Notes under the pieces: generated by a model
What the model saw: only the letters and a program-made list of their open reading frames with translations
The model's database searches: none
What the model was told of the DNA's origin: nothing
Program-made: the position numbers and the translations under genes
NCBI RefSeq assembly: GCF_001951015.1
Contig: NZ_CP018914.1
Location: 558,001 to 622,000, forward strand
DNA length: 64,000 nt
Reading direction: 5' to 3'
Source of the DNA: Rickettsia rickettsii
GTDB lineage: Bacteria; Pseudomonadota; Alphaproteobacteria; Rickettsiales; Rickettsiaceae
Part shown: positions 48,141 through 58,472 of the stretch, piece by piece
Position numbering within the stretch: position 1 is the first letter of the stretch
Layout: the number at the start of each line of letters is the position of its first letter

Positions 48141-49013
48141 ATGAAAATTAATTCAATAAAAATTGGTCCCTATATTAATTTATTACCTCTTCAATATATA
48201 CCGAAACATAAAATTTCTTATTTGGAATTCGGTGATCCTAAAAATAAAAATATAATAGTATGTGCTCACGGTTTAACTAGAAATGCTCATGATTTTGATA
48301 AAATAGCTAAAGAGTTGAGTAAAAATTATAGAGTAATTGCAATAAATTATCCCGGTCGCAGTGATAGCGAAAATTTTAAAAAAGCTAATCATTATAACTA
48401 TACGACTTATATTAAAGATACGTTATTTTTTTTAAAAAGGCTAAATATCAAAAATCCTATTTGGCTTGGTACTTCAATGGGCGGCATTATAGGTATGGTA
48501 CTTGCCAGTAAATATAAAAATATTTTTAAAGCCTTAATATTAAATGATATAGGGGCGTTTATTGATGCGGCTCCTTTAATTAAAATGGGAGGTTATGCTA
48601 AAAAAACGATACTCTTAGATGATTTGGCTAGTGCAAAAGAACATTTAAAACTTATTTATGCACAAAGCGGTATTAAAGATGAAGAAGATTGGGATTATTT
48701 AACAAAATATAGTGTCATTTCTACATTCGGCGGAAAATATAAAATGAATTATGATCCTGCTATAACAAAAGGAATGAAAAATGCTAGTAACCAGGAAGAT
48801 ATTAAACTATGGTCTGTATGGAATAAAATAAAATGTAGAATATTAGTAATTCATGGGATGAAATCTCAAATTTTAACAAAATCTACTCTTAAAAAGATGA
48901 AAGAAACAAAAATTTTTGATCTTTATGAAATAAAATATGCCGGTCATGCTCCTTCTCTAATGAACCCTGAAGAAATTAACTATGTCAAATCTTGGTTAGA
49001 AAAGAAGTCTTAG
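48141..49013 (+). CDS. Alpha/beta hydrolase
   Basis: 290 residues. HGLTRNAHDFD oxyanion loop near residue 43, nucleophile S112 in LGTSMGGIIGM, acid in the ILVIHGMKSQIL region, and His near 270 in YAGHAPSLMNPEE. This resembles the esterase/lipase-type alpha/beta hydrolases; substrate unknown. The start is 69 bases after the transporter stop, so cotranscription is possible. No signal peptide. Confidence 0.85.
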   Translation: MKINSIKIGPYINLLPLQYIPKHKISYLEFGDPKNKNIIVCAHGLTRNAHDFDKIAKELSKNYRVIAINYPGRSDSENFKKANHYNYTTYIKDTLFFLKRLNIKNPIWLGTSMGGIIGMVLASKYKNIFKALILNDIGAFIDAAPLIKMGGYAKKTILLDDLASAKEHLKLIYAQSGIKDEEDWDYLTKYSVISTFGGKYKMNYDPAITKGMKNASNQEDIKLWSVWNKIKCRILVIHGMKSQILTKSTLKKMKETKIFDLYEIKYAGHAPSLMNPEEINYVKSWLEKKS

Positions 49014-49046
49014 ATTGTATGACCTTGTATTGTACGAACGTTCAGG

Positions 49047-49185
49047 ATGTCATTCCCGCTTTCGCGGGAATCCAGAAAAATAACCTTAATCTTAGTACAA
49101 AAATTACATATTTCATACAATAAACATATAAAAAAATTGTTTTTTATATGTTTTTCTGGATTCCTGCTTTCGCATGAATGACATA
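49047..49185. repeat. Long family C element with internal hairpin, before trxB
   Basis: Left end ATGTCATTCCCGCTTTCGCG, right end TTCCTGCTTTCGCATGAATG then ACAT. The centre AACATATAAAAAAATTG with TTTTTTATATGTTTTT forms a hairpin like that at 45816-45853, and ATTACATATTT precedes it in both copies. Confidence 0.78.
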
Positions 49186-49214
49186 GGCATCATTTAAATT
49201 AATAAATAATAATT

Positions 49215-50147
49215 ATGAAAATTACTACTAAAGTACTAATAATAGGTTCAGGACCTGCGGGCTTAAGTGCCGCTATTTATACAGCTAGAGCTGCTTTAAA
49301 ACCAATATTAATAAATGGTATGCAGCCAGGCGGGCAGCTTACAATTACCACCGGTGTTGAGAACTATCCAGGATTTGCGGAAACGGTGCAAGGACCTTGG
49401 CTTATGGAGCAGATGTATATGCAGGCTAAAAATGTCGGTACGGAAATTGTTAGTGATTACGTAGAAAAGGTGGATTTATCAAAAAGACCTTTTAAAGTAT
49501 TTACAGGAGCAGGAAATGAATATGACGCGGAGAGCATAATCATTTGTACCGGTGCGGAAGCAAAATGGCTTGGTATAGCTTCAGAGCAGAAATTTCGTGG
49601 TTTTGGTGTTTCGGCATGTGCTACTTGCGATGGTGTCTTTTTTAAGAATCAAGAAATAGTTGTAGTAGGGGGAGGAAATAGTGCAGTAGAAGAAGCTTTA
49701 TACTTAACCAATCATGCTAACAAAGTCACTATAGTGCATAGAAGAGATAGTTTTAGAGCTGAGAAAATATTACAGGATCGATTATTTAAAAATTCTAAAA
49801 TATCAGTAATTTGGGATCATGTAGTAGATGAGATTGTAGGTAGCAATAAACCAAAATCCGTTACTGGAGTTAAAATTCAAAATGTTCACACCAAAGAGAT
49901 TAGTTTATTGAATTGTAGCGGTGTATTTATAGCTATTGGGCATGCACCGAATACGGGGCTATTTACCGGACAAATTGCAATGGATGACGATAATTATATC
50001 ATCACGAAGTCAGGCACTACTAGAACTAGTGTAGAAGGTGTTTTTGCTGCTGGTGACGTTCAGGATAAAATTTATAGACAAGCAGTAACTGCTGCAGGAA
50101 CAGGCTGTATGGCGGCTCTTGAGGCTGAAAAATTTCTCAATAAATAA
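49215..50147 (+). CDS. trxB: Thioredoxin reductase
   Basis: FAD/NADPH enzyme that reduces thioredoxin. 310 residues. FAD-binding GSGPAGLSAAIYTARA at 11-26, redox cysteines C135-A-T-C138 in SACATCDGVFF, NADPH-binding GGGNSAVEEALYL, and C-terminal FAD contact GVFAAGDVQDKIYRQAVTAA. Standard length and start. Downstream is a decayed region. Confidence 0.97.
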   Translation: MKITTKVLIIGSGPAGLSAAIYTARAALKPILINGMQPGGQLTITTGVENYPGFAETVQGPWLMEQMYMQAKNVGTEIVSDYVEKVDLSKRPFKVFTGAGNEYDAESIIICTGAEAKWLGIASEQKFRGFGVSACATCDGVFFKNQEIVVVGGGNSAVEEALYLTNHANKVTIVHRRDSFRAEKILQDRLFKNSKISVIWDHVVDEIVGSNKPKSVTGVKIQNVHTKEISLLNCSGVFIAIGHAPNTGLFTGQIAMDDDNYIITKSGTTRTSVEGVFAAGDVQDKIYRQAVTAAGTGCMAALEAEKFLNK

Positions 50148-50367
50148 TTTAGATTTTTTAGCTGTAAATTAACATATAAGTTAATAAAAAAATTGTTGCA
50201 TTTAGTAAGACACTTATTATAGTCATTGTGTATTAATTTAATTAGGTACAAATATATAATGACTTGGAACAAATATACCACCACAAAAACAAAATATTGA
50301 TACATATCCATTACTTATGAAATTTTTAGTTGGATGAGGTAGTTTTAACATACAAAATTTAGAAGCA

Positions 50368-51171
50368 TTGAAAAATGCTAATTTAGAAATAGAGCTAGCA
50401 GAAGCCGAAAAATTTTTAATATATTCGGCAATTAAATTTTACTTAAATCATTTTTATCCAAATAGCCAAAGTGAAAAATTTACAGAGCTAGAAATAACCG
50501 GAGTTAGATATGATCAAGTGATAAAGGCTCCTGATATTAGGTTAGCTACTGATAAGCCTACGACTACTAATATATTTAAAAATTTGACTTTGGACTCAAT
50601 ATGTTACATCAGAATTGGAGTTTTAATGGAGATGACTCAAATGGTTGGCTGTTAGCAAGTATAAATCTTAATAAAGGCGGTTATTTAATAACTTAGAAAA
50701 AGTATTTCTCTCAGCTGTGATCTCTTTAGAGTCACAATTAATAAATCCTAAGAAAAAATATTACTCTGATATTTCATCTGAGGTTATTGAGTATACATGG
50801 GGTAAAGGAGTTAAAGGTAATTATTTAGAGCCATTCAAGAATTTAATAGCTTTTGAAGTCCCTCTGAGTTATGGGTTAAAATAGCTGAGGCTATAAAGGT
50901 AGATAAAGTATCAAATGTATTGTGAGAAAATATTCTAGAAGACTTAAACAAGATAGGTGTATGACTTTATTATAATATAACTGAAAACTCTGCTATATTA
51001 TCTGACATTGGATATAAATTTCCTCAAGAAATATTGAATCTTATATTAAATGCAATAGCTCCTGAAGATATCATTAATATTATAAAACATGCTAATTTGG
51101 CAAATATTTCTTATGATGTATTAGAAAGTCAAATGGGTGGTGAAGATTTTGGTATAAATAATTCATTATAA
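50368..51171 (+). pseudogene. Decayed gene of unknown family
   Basis: A 95-codon piece from about 50368 reads KNANLEIELAEAEKFLIYSA and FYLNHFYPNSQSEKFTELEI; its frame can be followed upstream to about 50270 across a stop. After a frameshift near 50590 the sequence goes on as LEKVFLSAVISLESQLINPK, VIEYTWGKGVKGNYLEPFKN and finally ILNLILNAIAPEDIINIIKH to GEDFGINNSL, TAA at 51169-51171. At least four frameshifts or stops. The family is not known to me; it is helical and acidic. It fills most of the trxB-gabD gap (50148-51295), with a repeat fragment near its end. Confidence 0.6.
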
Positions 51172-51229
51172 ATATTTTTCTTGCTAGTATTGCCGTATAA
51201 TTTTAATATAAGTTTATAACACTTTTCTC

Positions 51230-51288
51230 GAGCCATGCAACAACGCCAATGTTCGCTCGCAATGACGATTTTAGTATCCACGCAGGTA
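51230..51288. repeat. Right part of a composite family A element before gabD
   Basis: GCCATGCAACAACGCCAATG, GCTCGCAATGACGATTTTAG and TATCCACGCAGG are the outer box and right arm seen at 13540 and 31200; no left half is present. Confidence 0.7.
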
Positions 51289-51295
51289 AAAATAT

Positions 51296-52723
51296 ATGAA
51301 CTTACTTAAAAACATTACGGGAAAGAATTATATAAACGGTGAATTTATAGAGTTCGGTAAGCAAATATCCGTTATTAATCCTGCGACCTTAAAAGAAATT
51401 GCTACAGTTCCGAATTTAGGATTATCTGAGATTAATTCAGCGATTAATAATACGGTGACTAGTTTTGCTTTATGGTCACAAAGTTCATTTGAAGCGAGAA
51501 TAGCGATTCTTAGAAGATGGTATAATTTAGTAATCGAAAATATTGAGGAGTTAAGTCATATATTAACCCTAGAGCAGGGTAAAGTACTTGCTGAATCAAA
51601 AAAAGAAATTTTATATGGAGCCTCTTTTATTGATTGGTATACATATGCTATACATAATATTCATTCGACTATCAAACCCGGTAATAGTAACACTCATAAA
51701 ATTGTTACGCAATATGAGCCTGTAGGACCGTCTGCTGCTATAACTCCTTGGAATTTTCCAAATGCAATGATTGCTCGCAAGGTAGTACCTGCAATAGCTG
51801 CGGGTTGCAGCGTTATATTAAAACCGTCAAGTCTTACGCCTCTATCAGCTTTAGTACTTGCGAAATTTGCAAGCGATGCCGGTTTGCCTTCCGGAGTATT
51901 TAATGTAATTACAGGTAGTTCAGATATTATAGGTAAGGCTTTTTGTGAAGATTTTAGGCTTCGGAAATTATCATTTACCGGCGCTACAAATGTCGGTAAA
52001 ATTCTATATCAAAATGCCGCAAATACTCTAAAACGTTTATCTTTGGAACTTGGCGGCAATGCTCCTTTCATTATAACGGCAGATAATAATTTAGAGAAAG
52101 TAGTAAGTGATTTAGTAATCGCTAAAACTAGAAATAGTGGACAGTCTTGTACTTCACCTAACAGAATATTTATAGAAGAATCTATATATGAAAAATTTAT
52201 AGAAATTCTAAAGGCTAAATTTACTAAGCTTAAAGCTGGTGACGGATTTGATAAGGAATCGGATGTAGGTCCGTTAATTAATTCTGCTGCCATAGAAAAA
52301 ATACAAAAGTTACTCGCTGATGCACAAAGTAAAGGAGCTAAATTAATTTGCGGCGGTAAAACTGTTGATAATTTTATTGAGCCTACTATTATTATTGACT
52401 GTTTGGATAATATGGATATCTTTAGAATAGAAATATTCGGTCCGGTAGTTGCTTGTTATAAATTCAAAGATTTGGATGAAGTAATAGAACATGCAAATAA
52501 TACCGAATACGGCTTGCAAGGATATGTATATTCAAATAATATATCCGTGGCACAAATGATAGCGTCTAAGCTTGATTTTGGTATGGTATCGATTAATGAC
52601 CCGTTACCTGCAAATGCAAAAGCACCTTTTGCAGGACGTAAAGCTTCAGGTTTTGGAGTGGAAGGCTCATTTGAAGGGATATTTGAATATCTAAATACGA
52701 AATATATAAATTTACAGAATTAA
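51296..52723 (+). CDS. gabD: Aldehyde dehydrogenase, succinate-semialdehyde dehydrogenase type
   Basis: 475 residues, NAD(P)-dependent oxidation of an aldehyde to an acid; the GabD type makes succinate from its semialdehyde. TPWNFPNAMIARKVVPAIAA, the coenzyme loop FTGATNVGKILYQ, catalytic Glu in LELGGNAPFI and the nucleophile C285 in NSGQSCTSPNRIF are all present; EIFGPVV and GYVYSNN follow near the end. The SSADH assignment rests on overall similarity and the context of sucCD; another small aldehyde is possible. Intact. Confidence 0.88.
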   Translation: MNLLKNITGKNYINGEFIEFGKQISVINPATLKEIATVPNLGLSEINSAINNTVTSFALWSQSSFEARIAILRRWYNLVIENIEELSHILTLEQGKVLAESKKEILYGASFIDWYTYAIHNIHSTIKPGNSNTHKIVTQYEPVGPSAAITPWNFPNAMIARKVVPAIAAGCSVILKPSSLTPLSALVLAKFASDAGLPSGVFNVITGSSDIIGKAFCEDFRLRKLSFTGATNVGKILYQNAANTLKRLSLELGGNAPFIITADNNLEKVVSDLVIAKTRNSGQSCTSPNRIFIEESIYEKFIEILKAKFTKLKAGDGFDKESDVGPLINSAAIEKIQKLLADAQSKGAKLICGGKTVDNFIEPTIIIDCLDNMDIFRIEIFGPVVACYKFKDLDEVIEHANNTEYGLQGYVYSNNISVAQMIASKLDFGMVSINDPLPANAKAPFAGRKASGFGVEGSFEGIFEYLNTKYINLQN

Positions 52724-52724
52724 G

Positions 52725-52826
52725 CATGCCCGCCCTGCGAAAGCAGGAATCTAATAAAGAATATAATTCTTTGTAGCAGTATTAAGATTATTTTTTCTGG
52801 ATTCCCGCGAAAGCGGGAATGACATA
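52725..52826. repeat. Family C element, long form
   Basis: CATGCCCGCCCTGCGAAAGC and CTGGATTCCCGCGAAAGCGG then GAATGACAT flank an AT-rich middle, which here lacks the long hairpin of the copies at 45746 and 49047. Confidence 0.75.
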
Positions 52827-52862
52827 GAAAATATAATAATCTAAATAGTAAAAATTATTCTA

Positions 52863-53203
52863 GTGCTTGTAGATAATATTGAAGTACAAATTGAAAAAAT
52901 TTATGAAGTATTTGATTTAATAGATAATGAAGGAGCTGATCTTTTGTTATGGGCATTATCTGATTGTCTTGCCGAGCTATTGCTCAATATAAAGAATCGT
53001 TAACAATTGAATATGTTGATCCTTTGATGCAACTAATTAAAAGGTTTGAAGAGCAAAATATTATAATACCCAAAATGCTTAATAATGCTTTAAGCAATAT
53101 ATTATTAATCCTTGAAGATGGATGTAAAGCTGAAGAATCAGAACTAATAGAAAATATAATTAATAGTTTAAATACTCTTGATATGTTAGGAGGACATGCA
53201 TAG
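52863..53203 (+). pseudogene. Small acidic protein of unknown function, frameshifted
   Basis: A GTG at 52863 opens VLVDNIEVQIEKIYEVFDLI then LLLWALSDCLAEL. A frameshift near 52975 moves the reading to the next frame, which continues AIAQYKESLTIEYVDPLMQL and ILLILEDGCKAEESELIENI and ends at 53203. The protein would be about 113 residues, acidic and helical. Its stop overlaps the glycosyltransferase ATG (ATGCATAG), the layout of a coupled gene pair. Family unknown. If the GTG is not a start, the second frame could begin on its own at about 52964. Confidence 0.55.
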
Positions 53204-54041
53204 TAATCTTCCAAAAATCTCAATAGTTTTACCGGTTTATAATAGAAAGAAGCTGTTACCTTTTGCTATTGAGAGTTGCCTTAATCAAAGTTTTAAAGAC
53301 TTTGAGCTTATTATTATTGATGATTGCTCAAAAGATAATAGCGTTATAGTAGCTAGGACATATGCAGAGCAGGATTCACGTATTAAGGTAATAGTAAATG
53401 AGACCAATAAAAGATTACCGGCAAGTCTTAATATTGCTTTTAAAGAGGCCAAGGGGGAGTATTTTACTTGGACTTCAGATGATAATCTTTTCCATGAAAA
53501 TGCTTTAGAAAAAATGGTTAAGATACTTGATAATTCACCTGAGATAGGGCTTGTATATACTGATTATACTTTGATCGATGACCACGGTAAAGTAGGAAGA
53601 AGACTTTATCAAGAACCTCCTGAGTTTTTACCGATTAGAGATTGCGTCGGTGCATGTTTCTTATATAGAGCCGATTTAGCAAGGCAAGTAGGTGGATATA
53701 ATGAAAATATGCAGTTAGTGGATGATTATGAATATTGGCTAAGGTTTGGGCTTGTTACGAAATTTGCTCATATACCGGAATCTTTATATTTCTACCGAGT
53801 ACATGATCACAGCTTAACAATAGAGCGTAAAGTAGAAGCAAAACAGGCAAAAAGAGTTTTAAAAGCATTATTTAAAGATCAATATATTATTCCTGCTGAG
53901 ATTAAACCTATAAATGATTTATATAATTGGTTTATTGAAGATAGAAATTTAAGCTCTTATTTTAGGTTATTTAAAATAATTATTTGTAGTCCGATAATTA
54001 CTATTTCGTATATTATTAAAAATCTAAGAAGAATAAGGTGA
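53196..54041 (+). CDS. Glycosyltransferase family 2
   Basis: 281 residues, GT-A fold. ISIVLPVYNRKKLLPFAIES at the N-terminus, the DDCSKDNS loop binding the nucleotide sugar, TWTSDDN with the metal-binding Asp pair, and DDYEYWLRFG with the likely catalytic base. It would transfer a sugar to a surface glycan or lipid carrier. The N-terminal ATG overlaps the end of the preceding frameshifted gene, so they were once an operon. Together with the GT4 enzyme at 9314 it is one of two putative envelope glycosyltransferases in the window besides MurG. Confidence 0.9.
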   Translation: MHSNLPKISIVLPVYNRKKLLPFAIESCLNQSFKDFELIIIDDCSKDNSVIVARTYAEQDSRIKVIVNETNKRLPASLNIAFKEAKGEYFTWTSDDNLFHENALEKMVKILDNSPEIGLVYTDYTLIDDHGKVGRRLYQEPPEFLPIRDCVGACFLYRADLARQVGGYNENMQLVDDYEYWLRFGLVTKFAHIPESLYFYRVHDHSLTIERKVEAKQAKRVLKALFKDQYIIPAEIKPINDLYNWFIEDRNLSSYFRLFKIIICSPIITISYIIKNLRRIR

Positions 54042-54056
54042 TATTTTAATGCTTTA

Positions 54057-54087
54057 ATGTCATGCCCGCTTTTGCGGGAATGACATA
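54057..54087. repeat. Family C hairpin between the glycosyltransferase and uvrD
   Basis: ATGTCATGCCCGCTTTTGCG with GGAATGACAT, a complete C unit. Confidence 0.78.
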
Positions 54088-54115
54088 GTAGAGCCATAGC
54101 ACAACATCAAAATAA

Positions 54116-56077
54116 ATGCAAAATCAAGATTTCATACATACATTAAATCCAGAACAGCAAAAAGCAGTTCTTCACACTGAAGGACCGCTTTTATTGCTTG
54201 CAGGTGCAGGGACAGGTAAAACAAAGGTACTTACCTCAAGAATAGCTAATATTATTCACCAAAATTTAGCCTCACCTCAAAATATTCTAGCCGTTACTTT
54301 TACTAATAAAGCTGCTAAAGAAATGGCTGAAAGAGTTAATAGTCTAATTAATTGCTATGGTCTTAATATAGGCACTTTCCACTCAATGGCAGCTAGGATA
54401 TTACGTGACCAGATTGAGCATTTAAATCTTGGTTTAAATAATAGATTTACTATTATTAGTCATGATGATCAATTAAAACTAGTGAAAGATATAGTAAAGC
54501 TAAAAGATATTGATACTAAACAATATGCTCCTAAATTAATACATATCATAATTTCTAGATGGAAAGATCAAGGATTATTACCAACTAAACTATCAGTATC
54601 AGATACTAATTTACCGTTGCAGAGGGTTGCAAAACTTGTATACGAAGAATATCAGAAAAATTTACTTATTTCTAATGTTTTAGATTTTGGAGATTTGCTA
54701 CTTTATAATAATGAGCTTTTTATTAAAAACTCTGAAATACTAAGATATTACCAAGAAAAATATCGATATATTTTAATTGATGAATATCAAGACACTAACG
54801 TTGTCCAGTATTTATGGGCAAGAATGCTCGCAAGTTTATATAAAAATATTTGCTGTGTAGGGGATGATGATCAATCTATTTATGGTTGGCGAGGAGCAGA
54901 AGTCGGGAATATATTACGTTTTGAAAAAGATTTTGCAGGTGCAACAATTATTAAATTAGAGCAGAATTATAGATCAACTTTGCCAATACTTGCTGCTGCT
55001 TCCAATGTTATCAATAATAATAAAAACCGTCACAGTAAAACGTTATGGACGGATAGGGAAAACGGTGAAAAGATAAAAATTATCTCTTGTTGGAGTGATA
55101 AAGAAGAAGCAAGATATATAGCCGGTGAAATAGATAAGTTAGTGCGAGAAAACCGGTATAATGCCGGCAATATTGCAATATTAGTACGAGCCGGATTTCA
55201 AACAAGAAGTTTTGAGGAAGCGTTTATAAATAGTGCTATGCCTTATAAAATTATAGGCGGTTTGCGGTTCTATGAACGTATGGAAATAAGAGATGTGCTT
55301 GCTTATATCCGTATATCTTTGAATAAAAATGACAATCTAGCACTTGAGCGTATTATAAATGTGCCGAAAAGGGCAATAGGTGCAGCTAGCTTAAATAAAA
55401 TTAGAGGTTATGCACTTGAGCGAAATATTTCTAATTTCGCAGCCATTAAAGAAATGCTAGAAATAGGTGAGATTAAAGCAAAATCATATGAAACTCTAAA
55501 AGATTTGGTTACTAAAATCGATAATTGGTACGAAAGATTTAGTATAGATGCTCCAATAAACGTAGTTAAAGCAATACTTGATGATTCCGGTTATCTTGAA
55601 ATGCTTCAAGAAGAAAAAACTGAAGAAGCATTCGGTAGAATCGAAAATATTAACGAAATGCTTAGAGCTATTGCTGAATTTAACGATGTTCATGATTTTA
55701 TCGAACATTCAAGCTTAGTTATGGAAAATGAAGTGCTTGAAACCAATTACGGTGGCTCGGTTACTATAATGACCCTGCACGCAGCTAAAGGGCTTGAGTT
55801 TGACGTGGTATTTTTACCGGGCTGGGAAGAGGGGGTATTTCCGTCTCAAAGATCTCTAGACGAAGATGGCGACAAAGGCTTAGAAGAAGAACGCCGCATT
55901 GCTTATGTCGGTATTACGAGAGCCAAAAAAGACCTCTACATTACTCATGCTGAAAGCAGAAAAATATTTTATGAAATAGTCCGTTCTTACCCTTCAAGGT
56001 TCATAACTGAAATCCCTGATGAAATTACGATCAGGACCTCTTCTATGAAAAAATACAATTCTTTTTATAAGTTTTAA
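54116..56077 (+). CDS. uvrD: ATP-dependent DNA helicase, UvrD/PcrA type
   Basis: SF1A 3'-5' helicase for nucleotide-excision and mismatch repair. 653 residues. Walker A GAGTGKTK near residue 35, motif Ia [16 protein letters not shown], motif [10 protein letters not shown], motif [17 protein letters not shown], motif IV/QNYRS ([12 protein letters not shown]), motif [12 protein letters not shown] and motif [16 protein letters not shown]. It is shorter than E. coli UvrD (about 720) because the C-terminal tail is reduced. The start in [20 protein letters not shown] is normal. Confidence 0.94.
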   Translation: MQNQDFIHTLNPEQQKAVLHTEGPLLLLAGAGTGKTKVLTSRIANIIHQNLASPQNILAVTFTNKAAKEMAERVNSLINCYGLNIGTFHSMAARILRDQIEHLNLGLNNRFTIISHDDQLKLVKDIVKLKDIDTKQYAPKLIHIIISRWKDQGLLPTKLSVSDTNLPLQRVAKLVYEEYQKNLLISNVLDFGDLLLYNNELFIKNSEILRYYQEKYRYILIDEYQDTNVVQYLWARMLASLYKNICCVGDDDQSIYGWRGAEVGNILRFEKDFAGATIIKLEQNYRSTLPILAAASNVINNNKNRHSKTLWTDRENGEKIKIISCWSDKEEARYIAGEIDKLVRENRYNAGNIAILVRAGFQTRSFEEAFINSAMPYKIIGGLRFYERMEIRDVLAYIRISLNKNDNLALERIINVPKRAIGAASLNKIRGYALERNISNFAAIKEMLEIGEIKAKSYETLKDLVTKIDNWYERFSIDAPINVVKAILDDSGYLEMLQEEKTEEAFGRIENINEMLRAIAEFNDVHDFIEHSSLVMENEVLETNYGGSVTIMTLHAAKGLEFDVVFLPGWEEGVFPSQRSLDEDGDKGLEEERRIAYVGITRAKKDLYITHAESRKIFYEIVRSYPSRFITEIPDEITIRTSSMKKYNSFYKF

Positions 56078-56142
56078 TGAATTTTCATTCATAAATTTTA
56101 AATTGGTTTGCCATAGATTTAAGTGAGTCTCAAGTAGAGCAG

Positions 56143-57056
56143 ATGAACGACGAAAAACGTAATGGCTTAAGCGAAGATGAAGTGATGGATATTAAAAAAC
56201 CATTAGAAAACGCTATGTTAGAATTAGCTAACCAAAAAATATCTAAAGAACAATATAGAGAGAAATTAATAGATAAAACATTAGATAACCTTAAAGAAAA
56301 TGTTTCAGAAACAACATTAGGTAACCACAGAAAATTTCTTACTAAAAATACTACCCCTAAACTTGATAAACAAGAGCAAATTAATGATCCAAAACAAGTA
56401 GAAGCATTAACACAAGCAGCATTAAAGATAGCTGAATTTTTAAAATTACTTTTCAAACAAATGAAAAAGAAGCAAAAGCTTTATCGTCTATTCATGAGTT
56501 AGGAGTAAATGAGCCTAATATAATTAAAACTTTATTACCAGCAATAAGTAAACTACCGTCTGAAAAAATGATAGAGCAAGGTAAAGAAATTATCAAGAAT
56601 TTTGCCCCATTACTTGAGAGCAGCAATTCTGCACTTGTTAACGGTACTCAAAGAGTATTAGCAGAGTTAAATCCTGGATATTTAAGGAACACACGGATGG
56701 GGGGAGAAAGTTATAGCATGAGAATTACAAAGAGTAACCAAACCTAAGCTATGGCAAAGAATAGTAGCAGTTTTTACCGGTACGGATTATGCTCAAAAAA
56801 TATAGATAAAGCATTTGCTAACTTTGAAAAAAGTAATAGTTTACATATAGAAACGAAAAATTTGTCGGAAGAACTACAAAGAGAAAAACAAGCACCCAAT
56901 ATTGTAAAGCAAAATAAAACAATACCCCAAGGCTATAAGTCTTCTATATCAACCCCTATCTCTCATGTTGAAAACCTTAATAAAAGTAGAGAGAGTGGCA
57001 ACAGTCAGGGCATAGTAAGTAGTGCTTTATATGATAATATAGTTGCGAATTTTTAA
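56143..57056 (+). pseudogene. Broken tandem paralogue of the unknown protein at 57107
   Basis: A 119-codon piece from 56143 (open upstream to about 56110, without another ATG) carries AMLELANQKISKEQYREKLI, which lines up with ALIAVSGKSIPKEQYAQAVK of the intact downstream protein. A frameshift near 56460 leads to TNEKEAKALSSIHELGVNEP and NFAPLLESSNSALVNG, then a further shift near 56730 gives PKLWQRIVAVFTGTDYAQKI, which matches SLWEKFKQIFTGRNYLEKRL downstream. The tail NIDKAFANFEKSNSLHIETK ends at 57056. So this is an older copy of the same gene, now dead. This assignment is from my own reading of the two sequences. Confidence 0.7.
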
Positions 57057-57106
57057 AAAGTTTGATAATTATTCATTATATCAAATAACTTAATAATGAG
57101 TATTAT

Positions 57107-58459
57107 ATGGCAGAGATTATAACTAATATAGATGATACTATTAAAAAAAACGATGAAGTGACTGAGATATTGGCTGCAGTAAAAGATAAAATAGTTGATA
57201 TAAAAAACGTAGATAGGAGATTAGATACTTTGAATAAAAATATTGTTACTCCCGATCCTATTCAACAATATTTACAATCTGAAGAATATATCACTAGTAC
57301 GCTTGAAGTACTTGCCAGTAAAATTATTAGTGAAGTTATAGAAAATAAAGATATACAAAAATTAGTAGATAACTTGCATATCAATTTAGGACAAGATATA
57401 AAACTAATACCTAGTGTAGCAGATAAGCTAAAGTTTGATGTCGCAAGGGCTGAAGCAGCACTTAAGGGTTTTGTACTGCCTCTAAATACAGGAGGACCTT
57501 TTGATGAATTATCATTGATGGGTATAGAAGATGAAGAAGAAATCTTTGCCAATCCTATAAGAGCAACTAAAGAAGCATTAATAGCCGTAAGCGGAAAGTC
57601 TATACCTAAAGAGCAATATGCACAGGCTGTAAAAGATCAAGCTATAGAAATCTTAAAACAAGATCCTAAAAACACTCCAGACAAACTTGAGAAATATGAA
57701 AAATTTATTATGCAAGGAGATCAAAACCAGAAATTTAATAAAAATAGTAAGCAGTTTATCCCAAGAGTAAATCAATTATCTCAAGTGGAATTTAAGGCAT
57801 TACAAAATGCAGCCATTTATACTGTACAGCAGGTTATTAATAGATTAGAAAAAAATAATAAAATTAGTAAGCAATTAGAACAAATTATTATACTTACTAA
57901 CTCATCAGGCATAAAGAATCCTGAAATAATAAGGGAATTAAATAAGTTAGATTCTACTTATCTAACTGAGAATAGTACTAAAATAGCCACTGAATTAAAA
58001 GATATTAATGATAGAGGTACTTCTTTATGGGAAAAATTTAAGCAGATATTTACAGGTAGAAACTATTTGGAAAAAAGATTAGTAAAAGTTGTAGATAAAT
58101 ATATTACTCTGAGTGATGGATATGTAGTGAAGACAATTAATGATAAAATCTTTTCAAATGCTTTAACAAATCCTGACATTGCTGCAGGTCTAACAAAATT
58201 TTTAAATGAAAATAAAGATAAAGTAGCAACTAATCCTGAATTTAAAAATTTAATTCCTGTTACGGGTGAGCCTATTATAGTTCAACCGCAACAAATTAAT
58301 AATTTTAATTTAGCGGAACTCAGAAAAATCAATCCAATAGCATTTGATAAAACCATATTTGAAGATTTAATAAAACTAAGAAGTTCTAATATAAAATCTC
58401 CGCAAATCACTCCTAATCCTTCTACTAAAAATCAAGAAGCAGTAAGAAGAAAGGGTTAA
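57107..58459 (+). CDS. Unknown protein, probably Rickettsia-specific family
   Basis: 450 residues, no signal peptide and no membrane helix. Mostly helical and charged, with possible coiled coil around residues 10-45. Recognisable internal blocks are KEALIAVSGKSIPKEQYAQA (about 155-175), SLWEKFKQIFTGRNYLEKRL (about 305-325) and a lysine/asparagine-rich C-terminal tail (RSSNIKSPQITPNPSTKNQE). No known catalytic motif was found. The broken copy just upstream shows that the gene was duplicated in tandem. Its large size, intracellular-type composition and confinement to repeats suggest a lineage-specific protein, possibly an effector, but there is no direct evidence for secretion. Confidence 0.7.
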   Translation: MAEIITNIDDTIKKNDEVTEILAAVKDKIVDIKNVDRRLDTLNKNIVTPDPIQQYLQSEEYITSTLEVLASKIISEVIENKDIQKLVDNLHINLGQDIKLIPSVADKLKFDVARAEAALKGFVLPLNTGGPFDELSLMGIEDEEEIFANPIRATKEALIAVSGKSIPKEQYAQAVKDQAIEILKQDPKNTPDKLEKYEKFIMQGDQNQKFNKNSKQFIPRVNQLSQVEFKALQNAAIYTVQQVINRLEKNNKISKQLEQIIILTNSSGIKNPEIIRELNKLDSTYLTENSTKIATELKDINDRGTSLWEKFKQIFTGRNYLEKRLVKVVDKYITLSDGYVVKTINDKIFSNALTNPDIAAGLTKFLNENKDKVATNPEFKNLIPVTGEPIIVQPQQINNFNLAELRKINPIAFDKTIFEDLIKLRSSNIKSPQITPNPSTKNQEAVRRKG

Positions 58460-58472
58460 ATTTTAATATAAC

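Noticed and set aside
53196-53203. Overlap of the small acidic frame and the glycosyltransferase as a fused gene
   Set aside because: The frames differ and both stop and start are normal; this is an overlap of neighbours, not a fusion.
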